11,064 nt of DNA from a bacterium (GTDB lineage Bacteria > Bdellovibrionota_C > UBA2361 > OMII01). The notes under the pieces are model-generated. The model was not told the origin of the DNA and ran no database searches. It worked only from the letters and a program-made list of their open reading frames with translations. How positions within the stretch are numbered: position 1 is the stretch's first letter; the number at the start of each line of letters is the position of its first letter. Where the stretch lies: positions 1 to 11,064 of the forward strand of contig JAFMIS010000042.1 in assembly GCA_017853915.1 (NCBI GenBank), given 5' to 3'. Both the position numbers and the translations under genes were made by a program. Shown here piece after piece: positions 1-7,551 of the stretch.

Positions 1-126
1 CGTGTTGACGATGTACTCGCTGAGGGAGACGAGGTCATGGTGAAGGTTCTTGAAATCGATCGGCAGGCCAAGATCCGGCTCTCGATGAAAGAGGCTATTA
101 ACGACCTCAAGGATCAGATCGCGTAA
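1..126 (+). CDS. pnp: Polynucleotide phosphorylase, C-terminal end (partial)
   Basis: The window opens inside a reading frame whose last 41 codons encode the end of an S1 RNA-binding domain. The stretch EGDEVMVKVLEID followed by IRLSMKEA is the characteristic last strand of the PNPase S1 domain. PNPase is a phosphorolytic 3'-5' exoribonuclease that degrades mRNA and is often part of the RNA degradosome. The catalytic RNase PH-like and KH domains lie upstream of the window. The tail after the S1 domain is very short (about a dozen residues), so there is no long RNase E-binding extension. The TAA stop is at 124-126 and the next gene starts 14 bases later, which suggests cotranscription. Another S1-domain protein cannot be fully excluded, but the KEA ending favours PNPase. 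Confidence 0.85.
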   Translation, partial: RVDDVLAEGDEVMVKVLEIDRQAKIRLSMKEAINDLKDQIA

Positions 127-140
127 GGCGAGGAGAGCGA

Positions 141-845
141 ATGAGGAAGCGCAGAGTAGACTCACTCGCTCTCCTGATCCCGTACGTATTTTGCATAATC
201 CTCTCGTCGGGGGGGCCACATTGCATGTTGTCGGCCACTGCTGAGGATGTACCGTTCCACCCACGATTCGACGGAATTGAGCATCGGAGCAAAAAGCAAA
301 GCGAACCGACTCCCATTTCTAATAGCGAGATGAAGGAGATCTATTCCTTTGATCGATTCTCAGGCAGTCTTAAACAGGTCTGCGACTTACTGGAGAGTGA
401 TGGACGCAAGACTCGGGTCTATGAAATGGCGCGAGATCGTTTAAGAGATCCCTCGTTGACCAAGTCATACAGGGCGCTACTCAAGGAGATTGTGCTTCGG
501 TGCAAGCCGAAGCTTGATGTACCATCGGATCAGAGCCCGCGGGAGACCCCAGAGGCGGGGGGTGCTCCGAAGCCAGCATCTCGCTATCCCTCAACCGCGC
601 TGCTCGACCGCGTCAGTTCCCTCAGCAGCTTGATGTACGAACGAGATGCTGGAATTGGGCCGGTATTTCTCGCCACGCGAGAATTAGCCGATAATCTGCG
701 CAAAGAGACCCTCAACATTCCTGCCGAGCGGGACTACTTCGCAATCTTCAACGAATACCTCCTGTCAGCCTGGCAGGGACGCCCTGAGGCCCCGCTTGAG
801 CCTACGCAGCCATCGCAAACCGACATTCATTCGTTATTCCAGTAG
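141..845 (+). CDS. Hypothetical exported protein, 234 aa
   Basis: I do not recognise this protein. It begins with a basic stretch (MRKRR) and a hydrophobic segment of about 17 residues (roughly 8-24), then a small-residue region ending near ATA at about residues 32-34. This reads as a Sec signal peptide; there is no convincing lipobox. The mature part is soluble and charged: a predicted helical block at about 60-125, a proline-rich linker at about 125-150, and a second helical block to the end. No catalytic motif was seen. The start is well supported by AGGAG at 131-135, five bases before the ATG. The gene follows pnp by 14 bases and is probably cotranscribed, although an exported protein has no obvious role in RNA decay. 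Function unknown. Confidence 0.72.
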   Translation: MRKRRVDSLALLIPYVFCIILSSGGPHCMLSATAEDVPFHPRFDGIEHRSKKQSEPTPISNSEMKEIYSFDRFSGSLKQVCDLLESDGRKTRVYEMARDRLRDPSLTKSYRALLKEIVLRCKPKLDVPSDQSPRETPEAGGAPKPASRYPSTALLDRVSSLSSLMYERDAGIGPVFLATRELADNLRKETLNIPAERDYFAIFNEYLLSAWQGRPEAPLEPTQPSQTDIHSLFQ

Positions 846-926
846 ATTACACTGCTTTGCCGCCTTTGTGCGATCGCTTAAAGGTCGGGCCAGCGGCTAA
901 AATTCCCTGTTATTTCGCCTACTTTA

Positions 927-955
927 TTGACCTTCGGCAAGCTCGCGACTACCAT
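927..955 (+). promoter_or_regulatory. Candidate sigma70-type promoter for rpsA
   Basis: TTGACC at 927-932 matches the -35 consensus at five of six positions. A 17-base spacer is followed by TACCAT at 950-955, four of six to the -10 consensus. It would start transcription near 962 and give rpsA an untranslated leader of about 160 bases. It is the best promoter-like pair I could find in the gap between the exported protein gene and rpsA. A promoter here fits the known need for high, independent expression of ribosomal protein S1. Confidence 0.5.
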
Positions 956-973
956 AAGGGGCTTCGTCTGTCG

Positions 974-1025
974 CCTGATCCCCTACGGGGACGGTCAGGT
1001 ATTCGACAGGGAAAGTACTGCCTGT
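974..1025 (+). promoter_or_regulatory. Structured 5' leader of rpsA (two hairpins)
   Basis: Two stem-loops lie between the candidate promoter and the rpsA start. The first pairs CCTGA (974-978) plus TCCCC (979-983) with GGGGA (987-991) plus TCAGG (995-999), giving ten base pairs with a three-base loop and a three-base bulge at 992-994. The second pairs ACAGG (1006-1010) with CCTGT (1021-1025). Neither is followed directly by a T run, so they are not terminators. In E. coli, S1 represses its own translation through a folded leader without a strong ribosome binding site; this leader could play the same role, but that is inference. Confidence 0.4.
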
Positions 1026-1121
1026 GAGGGGTGTAAGGTTGCTTTTTTTCGATTCGAGCTACCCGTATATCCACGCAGGCGCAAACAAAAAACATAGAAT
1101 CGAGAAAGTTGTTCACATTAC

Positions 1122-2861
1122 ATGGCAAGTTCATTTTCCGCTGGCTCGTTTGGAGCCCTAAGAGGTAGCGAGGGAGAGTCCTCATTTGCAAGCGAGTTCG
1201 AAGCTCTCCTTCGTGAGCGCGTAGACAATATACGTCCAGGCAAGATCGTTCCTGGTGTGGTCACCGCTGTTGGTAAAGAGATGATTTCAGTTGATATCGG
1301 CTTCAAGTCAGAGGGCGTTGTTCCGACGGAACAGTTCCTTAACGCTGAAGGTAAGATAGCCGTTCGCCCCGGCGATTCAGTTGATGTTCTCATTCTCGCT
1401 CTCGAGAACGAAATGGGACAGGTGCTCCTCTCGAAGGAGAAGGCCGATCAGAAGCGCGTATGGGAGAGCGTGGAGTCCGCGTTCAAGGCAGACGCTCGCA
1501 TCAAGGGCAAAGTCGTCCAGAAGGTAAAGGGAGGTCTCCAGGTTGATATCGGAATTCCAGCGTTCCTTCCTGGTTCTCAGATCGACATCCGGCCTCATCG
1601 CAATCTCGATAAGTTCCTTGGTCAGGAGTATGAGTTCAAGGTTCTCAAGATCACCCGCGATAAGGGCAACATCGTGCTCTCTCGTCGCGCGGTTCTCCTT
1701 GGAGAGCGAGATGAGCTCCGCAGCGCCACCCTAAAGGTTCTTCAAGAGGGTGTGGTTATGGAGGGAGTGGTTAAGAATGTTACCGATTACGGCGCGTTTA
1801 TTGACCTCGGCGGTATCGATGGATTGCTCCATATCACCGATATCTCGTGGGGTCGTATCAACCATCCTTCAGAGAAGCTCTCAGTCGGTCAGACCGTTCC
1901 AGTGGTTGTTCTCAAGTACGACCAGGAGAAGGAGCGCGTCAGCCTTGGTATGAAGCAGCTTACGCAGGATCCTTGGGTTACCGCTCATGAGCGCTTCCCG
2001 ATCGGCGGTAAGGTTAAGGGACGCGTTAAGTCAGTTACTGACTACGGCGCGTTCGTTGAGCTTGAGGAGGGCGTCGAGGGTCTCATTCACGTGTCTGAGA
2101 TGAGCTGGACCAAGAAAGTTCGCCATCCATCGAAGATCGTTACTGAGGGCGAGAGTGTTGAGGCGGTTATTCTGGGTATCGATTCGGAGCAACAACGAAT
2201 CAGCCTCGGTCTCAAGCAACTTATGCAGAACCCATGGGAGGATCTACAGAGGATTCATCCTGTTGGCTCACGCGTTAAGGGCAAGGTCCGTTCGATCACC
2301 GAGTTCGGTATCTTCGTTGGTATCGAGGAGGGAATCGACGGTCTCGTGCATATCTCTGATTTCTCATGGACCAAGCGAATCAAGGATCCAAAAGAGATTC
2401 AGGAAATGTTCAAGAAGGGAGACGATGTTGAGGCAGTCATTCTCGACATCGACGTCGTTAACGAGCGTCTCAGCCTCGGAATTAAGCAGCTCTCAGAGGA
2501 TCCGTGGGAGACTATCGCTCAACGGCATCCTGTTGGCACTAAGGTCAAGGGTAACATCACGGCGATCACCGAGTTCGGCGTCTTCGTTGAGATCGAGAAT
2601 GGAGTTGAGGGTCTTATCCACAATTCCCAGCTCGGTCTGGACAAGGCACAGGATGTCGCTCAGGCATTCCCGGTTGGCACGCCTGTTGAGGCTGAGGTCA
2701 CGAATGTCGACACCCAAGAGCGTCGCATCAGCTTGAGCGCTCGTGCTATCAAGGAGCGCGCTCGCAAGGATTACGACACTCAGTACATGGGTGAAGAGGA
2801 GGGTACTCGAGTTACGTTCGGAGACCTGATCCGTGAGCAGATGAGAGGCGATAAGGAGTAA
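1122..2861 (+). CDS. rpsA: 30S ribosomal protein S1
   Basis: This encodes the large RNA-binding protein S1, which binds the 30S subunit and helps load mRNAs lacking strong ribosome binding sites. Six S1 (OB-fold) repeats are visible, at about residues 38-107, 123-192, 212-282, 295-367, 382-456 and 472-545. Domains 3-6 show the typical pattern VKGxVxxxTxFGxFVxxxxGVEGLIHxSxxSW and the closing RISLGxKQL. The length of 579 residues is close to the 557 of E. coli. The C-terminal tail containing TFGDLIREQM resembles the end of many proteobacterial S1 proteins. The ATG at 1122 lacks a good ribosome binding site; only GAGAAAG lies about 13 bases upstream. Codon use is strongly biased to AAG, GAG and CTC, as expected for a highly expressed gene. 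An intrinsic terminator follows immediately. Confidence 0.97.
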   Translation: MASSFSAGSFGALRGSEGESSFASEFEALLRERVDNIRPGKIVPGVVTAVGKEMISVDIGFKSEGVVPTEQFLNAEGKIAVRPGDSVDVLILALENEMGQVLLSKEKADQKRVWESVESAFKADARIKGKVVQKVKGGLQVDIGIPAFLPGSQIDIRPHRNLDKFLGQEYEFKVLKITRDKGNIVLSRRAVLLGERDELRSATLKVLQEGVVMEGVVKNVTDYGAFIDLGGIDGLLHITDISWGRINHPSEKLSVGQTVPVVVLKYDQEKERVSLGMKQLTQDPWVTAHERFPIGGKVKGRVKSVTDYGAFVELEEGVEGLIHVSEMSWTKKVRHPSKIVTEGESVEAVILGIDSEQQRISLGLKQLMQNPWEDLQRIHPVGSRVKGKVRSITEFGIFVGIEEGIDGLVHISDFSWTKRIKDPKEIQEMFKKGDDVEAVILDIDVVNERLSLGIKQLSEDPWETIAQRHPVGTKVKGNITAITEFGVFVEIENGVEGLIHNSQLGLDKAQDVAQAFPVGTPVEAEVTNVDTQERRISLSARAIKERARKDYDTQYMGEEEGTRVTFGDLIREQMRGDKE

Positions 2862-2885
2862 CTCCGAAACGCTTTTGAATCACAG

Positions 2886-2914
2886 AGGACGAGGCGCGAG
2901 CCTCGTCCTTTTTT
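2886..2914 (+). terminator. Rho-independent terminator of rpsA
   Basis: AGGACGAGGC (2886-2895) and GCCTCGTCCT (2900-2909) form a perfect ten-base-pair stem closed by a GCGA (GNRA) tetraloop, followed by a run of six T at 2909-2914. It begins 24 bases after the rpsA stop codon and should end the rpsA transcript. Confidence 0.93.
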
Positions 2915-2929
2915 ATTGGTTCTTACTAT

Positions 2930-2989
2930 GCCCTCGTGCATGTCCCTACGCGGATGCACAGGGCTCCACGCCGGTAAAACCGGCAGGGC
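2930..2989 (+). other. Possible structured RNA element after rpsA
   Basis: This segment folds well on paper. GTGCAT (2936-2941) pairs with ATGCAC (2954-2959), and the stem extends across one bulged C by GCCCT (2930-2934) pairing with AGGGC (2960-2964). A second hairpin pairs GCCGGT (2970-2975) with ACCGGC (2979-2984) around AAA. AGGGC recurs at 2985-2989 and could replace the first copy, closing a three-way junction around both hairpins. It lies in the 275-base gap (2915-3189) between the rpsA terminator and the next gene, which holds no convincing coding sequence. I do not recognise a known riboswitch or small RNA family. It could be a leader element, a small RNA or a chance or repeat-derived palindrome. 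Confidence 0.3.
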
Positions 2990-3189
2990 TTTTGCCATTC
3001 ATCACCATGGCTTGTTGTTTTGATTCGCGTCCGCGCATCGATAGCGTTTCTAGAAAAATCGAATCGCGCTACCGACTTGTTAAGGACCCTACAGTTCTAA
3101 TTCCGACCATTTAGGGCAATCCCGTACGAATAGAGACAGCCCCTCAGATCGATTTGAAAAGAGCCCATCCGCTGGGATACCATCTCGGT

Positions 3190-4350
3190 ATGCTCTCACC
3201 GAATCAAGCACGCACAAGCGCTCATGACCCAGGTCACCCGCCGCAGGTCACACCTGATTCACCCCGGATACAACAACCGGCCGCTGACCTAAGCTCTCTC
3301 CGCCAAGCCGTTCCTCCATCGGCTGAGCGAACCTCGAGCCTTCTCGGGCTTTTTGAGAAGGCCCTCGATGTTGTTCCTGCCGGCCCCTTGTACTCTTCGA
3401 TGAGAGAGCAGTACCAGCGGATCAAGAACTCTCATGAGAGCGCGCAGTTTCCAGTAGACTTTGAGAGAGCCATATCCAGAATTGATGAAATCGACCGCAG
3501 GACCCTGGTTCAATGTATCCAGACAGCATTCGCGGATGGGAAGTATTACCGAGTCCCAGTTAGCAAACGCGCCGGGTCCGAGGATCTAGAGACAGATTTA
3601 GCTATAAACGGGCAAAGCGATCGACAGGTTCGCGCGTTCACCCGGGCCCTCCTGGAGCCAAGAGACACAACCCAAATTGGAGGAGAAGCGTCGGCTTATG
3701 CGACATACCTCTCGCGTGCATCGCGGGTCGGAGATCTTCTTGCTCGAATGAATGGTGTCGGGGCGTTCGTCACTGCTTTTATGATTCCAACCATCACTCC
3801 TCTTCACGCTGTGGTGTTTGGCGTAGGAGCGTATGGAATCACGACCCTCCTGCAGGCGGGATTTTTCGCCCGCAGTAGCAGCCGGGCAGGGCTCGTTTTG
3901 GAAAATCTCGACGCCGTAGAGACGCTACAATCGGGACGATTTCGATCGCTGCATGAGCGTATGCAGGATCTCTTCTTAGGCCAAACAGATTGTCGCTCAA
4001 GTGAAGCCATATTGCGTGCAGATTCATTTCTGATCGCTCGCACCCTCAGGATTCTCGGCACTCCAGGACCCGCTATACAGAACGCGTTCCAGAAAACCAC
4101 TTCGGTAGAGCTACCGGGTAACCCACTTATTTCTCTTCTCGAAGAGAAGATGGCCACCGCCGGCTTAACACTGACTGAGGATGCGCTGATTCGAATGTAC
4201 CTTGATAATCCATCCAAGGACCAGCTCTCGAACCGTGAGACGCTCGACCTGCTTCACCGGGTTTACTTTGCCGGGGAGGCGTGGGAGGGCCTGCGATCAC
4301 GTAGCGAGTTGGCACGGCAGATACTGGCAGCCGACAATCACGCCAAGTAA
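3190..4350 (+). CDS. Hypothetical protein with one hydrophobic segment, about 386 aa
   Basis: I do not recognise this protein. Numbered from the ATG at 3190, it has a low-complexity, proline- and serine-rich first 50 residues, then a mostly helical charged region (about 55-180). A hydrophobic stretch at about 188-227, rich in glycine, alanine and valine, could form one long or two tightly packed membrane helices. A helical C-terminal domain follows. There is no signal peptide and no recognised catalytic motif. The frame also stays open from a TTG at 3154, adding 12 residues; neither start has a good ribosome binding site, so the N terminus is uncertain. It is monocistronic by context: the rpsA terminator lies upstream and a convergent gene ends 12 bases downstream. 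A membrane-associated role is possible, but no function can be assigned. Confidence 0.65.
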   Translation: MLSPNQARTSAHDPGHPPQVTPDSPRIQQPAADLSSLRQAVPPSAERTSSLLGLFEKALDVVPAGPLYSSMREQYQRIKNSHESAQFPVDFERAISRIDEIDRRTLVQCIQTAFADGKYYRVPVSKRAGSEDLETDLAINGQSDRQVRAFTRALLEPRDTTQIGGEASAYATYLSRASRVGDLLARMNGVGAFVTAFMIPTITPLHAVVFGVGAYGITTLLQAGFFARSSSRAGLVLENLDAVETLQSGRFRSLHERMQDLFLGQTDCRSSEAILRADSFLIARTLRILGTPGPAIQNAFQKTTSVELPGNPLISLLEEKMATAGLTLTEDALIRMYLDNPSKDQLSNRETLDLLHRVYFAGEAWEGLRSRSELARQILAADNHAK

Positions 4351-4362
4351 CCGTCCCCTTAG

Positions 4363-4764
4363 TCACGCAGCGTTTTTGCTAGACCCAGTTCCAAGAACTC
4401 TTCGAACGGTCTCAACAAATGTATCAGGGGTAAAGGGCTTGGAGACAAAAGCGTTCATCCCGAGTGATCGCAGCGCTTCGATATCTGTTGCTGTAGCATG
4501 TCCCGACATGACGATGATAGGCAACCGCGATCCCCGCGCCCGCACTTCTCGCACAACGTCTTCGCCTGAGAAGCCCGGCATACGCAGATCGGAAACGATC
4601 AGATCAACTGAGGCGGTCTCAAGCGCACACGTGAGCGCGTCTTTGGCAGAGCTGAAGGAATGAACCACGAACCCGAGGGCTTGCAGTAACATCCCAAGAG
4701 CCCGCAGCACACCCTCGTCGTCATCAATTAAAACGAGCTTTACTCCACCTTCCATCGCCTTCAT
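4363..4764 (-). CDS. Single-domain response regulator (receiver domain)
   Basis: The product is a stand-alone CheY-like receiver domain of about 133 residues. Numbered from the ATG at 4764, it has the acidic cluster D14-D16 (VLIDDDE), the phosphoacceptor D59 (VSDLRMPG), the conserved S87 (VMSGHA) and K109 (SKPF), so all switch residues are present. No DNA-binding or enzymatic output domain follows; the protein ends soon after the last receiver helix. Such proteins act as phosphorelay intermediates or by protein-protein contact, and the sequence resembles receivers of the NtrC/FixJ type. No histidine kinase lies within the window. The ATG at 4764 is preferred because GGCGG lies just upstream; the frame also opens at a TTG at 4785 and has another ATG at 4755. 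It is divergent from mutS and convergent with the upstream hypothetical gene. Confidence 0.9.
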   Translation of the reverse strand: MKAMEGGVKLVLIDDDEGVLRALGMLLQALGFVVHSFSSAKDALTCALETASVDLIVSDLRMPGFSGEDVVREVRARGSRLPIIVMSGHATATDIEALRSLGMNAFVSKPFTPDTFVETVRRVLGTGSSKNAA

Positions 4765-4847
4765 GGTTCCGCCGCACGTTAGCAAGAGCTTAACCCCGCC
4801 ATGATAGAGGGGTATCTATCTTCTGATGCCGCGAAACCCAAAAGAAT

Positions 4848-4876
4848 GCGCGGGGCGCCTTTTTTGGTGCCTTTTT
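4848..4876 (+). terminator. Overlapping terminator-like hairpins upstream of mutS
   Basis: Two mutually exclusive hairpins, each followed by a T run, are readable on the plus strand. GCGC (4848-4851) pairs with GCGC (4855-4858) before T6 at 4860-4865. GGCGCC (4854-4859) pairs with GGTGCC (4866-4871), with one G-T wobble, before T5 at 4872-4876. They lie 57 bases before the mutS start, where no plus-strand gene ends nearby. They may stop read-through into mutS or form part of its leader. Both stems are short, so efficiency is uncertain. Confidence 0.45.
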
Positions 4877-4932
4877 GAACCAGCAAAAACGAGTGTCATG
4901 AGCCAGAACAGGTTTGCCTTATTAGGCACACC

Positions 4933-7551
4933 GTGGTTCTATTACGGACCATGGGTCTTCCGGCAACACGACAGAACCTTCCCCCGATGATGCAGCGCTA
5001 CCTTGAATTCAAGGAGCGTTATCCCGACGCGCTTCTCTTTTTTCAAGTCGGCGATTTTTACGAACTTTTTTATGACGACGCGATCACCGTAGCGAAGTCG
5101 CTCAATCTGACCCTAACATCCCGCGATAAGAACAGCCCCGATCCTATCCCGATGTGTGGTGTCCCACTATCTGTTTTAGATGGCTACGTGGATCGTTTGC
5201 TTCCTCTCGGACTCTCGGTGGCGGTGGTGAGCCAAACCGGATCCGGTCAGGGCGTCGACCGCGTGCTTGAACGTTTTGTCACTCCAGGAATGCGCCTCTT
5301 TACGAGCGTCTCCTCTGATGCCCAGGAAAGCCTGATTGCGGCGGTTGCTCTTGAGCCCGATGGTCGCTCCGGCTCCTTAGTGTGCACCGATCCTCAGACC
5401 GGAGTTGTGCGGGTAAAAGAGGCGCTCGACGTCGCAGCTATTCCGCGCGAATTATCGGCCTGGATGGTGCGGGAGGTCGTTATTCCGCGTTCGCTCTTCG
5501 GTGAGGCAGTGGATCGACGATCTTCGTGGGTTCGAGCTATTGAGAACGTTATAACCAAACAGGCGCTGCGCTTCCGGCCTGAGCCCTCCGCGACCTCCGA
5601 GGAGTCCCACGTCATCACAGACCACGCGAAGAACGAGTTTCATGCCCTCAGCCCAACAGGCAAACGCGCCGCACGGCTGCTGGTTTCGTACCTAGACGAG
5701 ATCTCCTTAGGAAATCCTCTGCCAATACGTGAGATCTCCCTGCATAGGGGGGCTGGCCTTGTAGCGATTGATGCCGCGACTCGCCGCAATCTTGAGCTTG
5801 TTCAGAACACCAAGGACGGCTCTGAAATTGGGACTCTGTTCGGTTTTCTTAACTCTACAGAGATTCCCGGGGGAGCCCGCTTGTTGAAGAGTTGGTTGGT
5901 CGCGCCTCTCGCGAGCTTGGCCGCAATCACAGATAGGCAGGGCGCTGTATCAGAGTTGCTTCAGTATTATAGAGACGTCAGCTCGTTACTTTCGGGCGCA
6001 AACGATGTTGAGCGCTTGGCCGCCCGCGTGCAACTGGGAGTCGCCTCGCCCAAGGACCTTGGAGCTATTCGTGACACCCTCGAGCGGGTCCCGGCCCTGC
6101 AACAACTCCTCACATCGTGCTCCTCTCAAACCATTCAGGAGGCAGTTGCGGGACTCGCGGCTCCCCAAGAGCTTCGACAGCTACTAACTGCTGCACTGGT
6201 CGACAATCCTCCTCATGTTACTAATGACGGAGGACTTATCCGTGACGGCTTCGATCCAGAGCTCGATCAGATACGTCAACTGCGCGCTACCGCAGATGAG
6301 TGGAGAGCAACTTTTGAAGCGCGCGAGAAGGCCGCGACGGGCGTGACGAGCCTCAAGGTCCGATCCAATAATGTGATCGGCTTCTTTGTTGAAGTACCGA
6401 CTGCCCATGCCAGCAAGATGCCAGAGCATTATCAGAGGAGACAGAGCACCGCCAACGCCGAGCGCTTCACCACCTCAGAGCTTAAGAAACACGAGGATGC
6501 CGTCATCACCGCGGTTGATCGACAGGTTCGTCGCGAACAGACCCTTTTTCAGGAGCTACGCACTCAAACCGCCGCATATGTTGATAATCTACGCGCAATC
6601 GCTAGCAGCCTCGCGCACCTCGACGCGCTAGCCGCGTTAGCTCGCGCAGCTGACACTCACCGTTGGGTAAAACCTGAGGTTGTGGACCAGCCGATTCTAA
6701 GCATTACCAAGAGTCGCCATCCGATTATCGAGCAGCTTTTAGGTGGTAGCTTCATCCCGAATTCGGTACACTTTGGAGATCCTTACCCTACCTGTTTTAT
6801 CGTGACGGGCCCAAACATGGGAGGAAAGTCCACATACCTGCGCCAAACGGCTCTGATAGTAATTCTCGCTCAGATCGGCTCGTTTGTCCCTGCTGAGGTG
6901 GCAACAGTGGGTCTCGTTGATCGAATATTCGCTCGTCTTGGAGCGGCCGACGATCTTCATGAGGGTGAATCGACTTTCATGGTGGAGATGCGGGAAGCTG
7001 CTCACATCCTTGCCAATGCCACACCACGCTCACTTGTTTTGATCGATGAGTTAGGCCGGGGCACAGCAACAACCGATGGCCAGTCGTTAGCTCAGTCGAT
7101 CCTTGAGCGGCTCGCTTTGGAACTCGGGTGTCGCACTCTTTTTGCGACCCATTACCACGAGATTACACAGCTCGACCAGAGCAGCGAACGGATTCAGAAC
7201 CTCTCCGTGGGCTCAGTGGAGGAGGGCGATCGGGTGATCTTCACACACTCCATACAGCGAGGGCCTGCACCCCGTTCCTACGGCCTTGAAGTCGCCAAGC
7301 TCTCGGGGCTTCCGCCGCAAGTGCTTCAGAGAGCGGCCGAGATACTTTCTAGCCTTCCATCACGGGTGGCTAATGGCGATCGGCCTGCAGCGCAAACGCG
7401 ACAACAGACACTTTTTGCGCCAGCACCCCAGGTGATCAGAGACCCGGCTCTTGAGCGAGTCCGAGAGGTTCTTACCAGCATTGATGTAGATTCGCTCTCT
7501 CCTCGTGAGGCGCTCAATATTCTTTATGGGTTACGAGAGCAACTAAAGTAA
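4933..7551 (+). CDS. mutS: DNA mismatch repair protein MutS
   Basis: MutS dimers bind mismatches and small loops in DNA and, with ATP, recruit MutL to start repair. Numbered from 4933, the protein has the mismatch-reading motif GDFYELF at 40-46 (F42 and E44 of the Phe-X-Glu pair), the connector, lever and clamp domains, and a C-terminal ABC-type ATPase. The ATPase shows Walker A GPNMGGKST (626-634), Walker B LVLIDE with D705 and E706, GRGTATTDG as signature region, and the FATHYHE segment with H740. The end SPREALNILYGLREQL is the usual helix-turn-helix dimerisation tail. At 872 residues it is near the 853 of E. coli and looks intact. The GTG at 4933 has AGG six bases upstream; the ATG at 4951 is an alternative start giving a more usual N terminus. 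It heads a rightward gene cluster. Confidence 0.97.
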   Translation: MVLLRTMGLPATRQNLPPMMQRYLEFKERYPDALLFFQVGDFYELFYDDAITVAKSLNLTLTSRDKNSPDPIPMCGVPLSVLDGYVDRLLPLGLSVAVVSQTGSGQGVDRVLERFVTPGMRLFTSVSSDAQESLIAAVALEPDGRSGSLVCTDPQTGVVRVKEALDVAAIPRELSAWMVREVVIPRSLFGEAVDRRSSWVRAIENVITKQALRFRPEPSATSEESHVITDHAKNEFHALSPTGKRAARLLVSYLDEISLGNPLPIREISLHRGAGLVAIDAATRRNLELVQNTKDGSEIGTLFGFLNSTEIPGGARLLKSWLVAPLASLAAITDRQGAVSELLQYYRDVSSLLSGANDVERLAARVQLGVASPKDLGAIRDTLERVPALQQLLTSCSSQTIQEAVAGLAAPQELRQLLTAALVDNPPHVTNDGGLIRDGFDPELDQIRQLRATADEWRATFEAREKAATGVTSLKVRSNNVIGFFVEVPTAHASKMPEHYQRRQSTANAERFTTSELKKHEDAVITAVDRQVRREQTLFQELRTQTAAYVDNLRAIASSLAHLDALAALARAADTHRWVKPEVVDQPILSITKSRHPIIEQLLGGSFIPNSVHFGDPYPTCFIVTGPNMGGKSTYLRQTALIVILAQIGSFVPAEVATVGLVDRIFARLGAADDLHEGESTFMVEMREAAHILANATPRSLVLIDELGRGTATTDGQSLAQSILERLALELGCRTLFATHYHEITQLDQSSERIQNLSVGSVEEGDRVIFTHSIQRGPAPRSYGLEVAKLSGLPPQVLQRAAEILSSLPSRVANGDRPAAQTRQQTLFAPAPQVIRDPALERVREVLTSIDVDSLSPREALNILYGLREQLK

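Noticed and set aside
870..877. GCGATCGC palindrome, resembling the cyanobacterial HIP1 repeat
   Set aside because: I noticed only one copy, and gene content and order do not suggest a cyanobacterium.
1006..1049. Hairpin plus seven T (1043-1049) as a terminator before rpsA
   Set aside because: The T run starts 17 bases after the end of the ACAGG/CCTGT stem, too far for an intrinsic terminator, and lies within the expected rpsA leader.
2155..2736. Long plus-strand open frame inside rpsA
   Set aside because: It is a shadow of rpsA caused by the biased codon use and repeated domains; the product is arginine- and serine-rich low-complexity sequence.
2954..2964. GCACAGGGC as the start of a class I cyclic-di-GMP riboswitch
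   Set aside because: Only this short stretch matches the conserved riboswitch sequence; the following conserved blocks and the receptor-tetraloop pair are not present.
3047..3056. TTTCTAGAAA palindrome upstream of the hypothetical gene
   Set aside because: A ten-base palindrome without neighbouring promoter elements or a second copy is weak evidence for an operator.
2875..3114. Open frame of 79 codons directly after rpsA
   Set aside because: It runs through the rpsA terminator hairpin and the structured segment, has no ribosome binding site, and its product resembles no protein.
3804..4217. Minus-strand open frame within the hypothetical membrane-type protein gene
   Set aside because: Its product has no domain and no plausible start context. 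The plus-strand frame is far longer and has codon use like its neighbours.
4202..4663. Plus-strand open frame spanning the end of the hypothetical gene and the receiver gene
   Set aside because: It overlaps two better-supported genes, one of them a clear receiver domain on the opposite strand, and has no recognisable domain.
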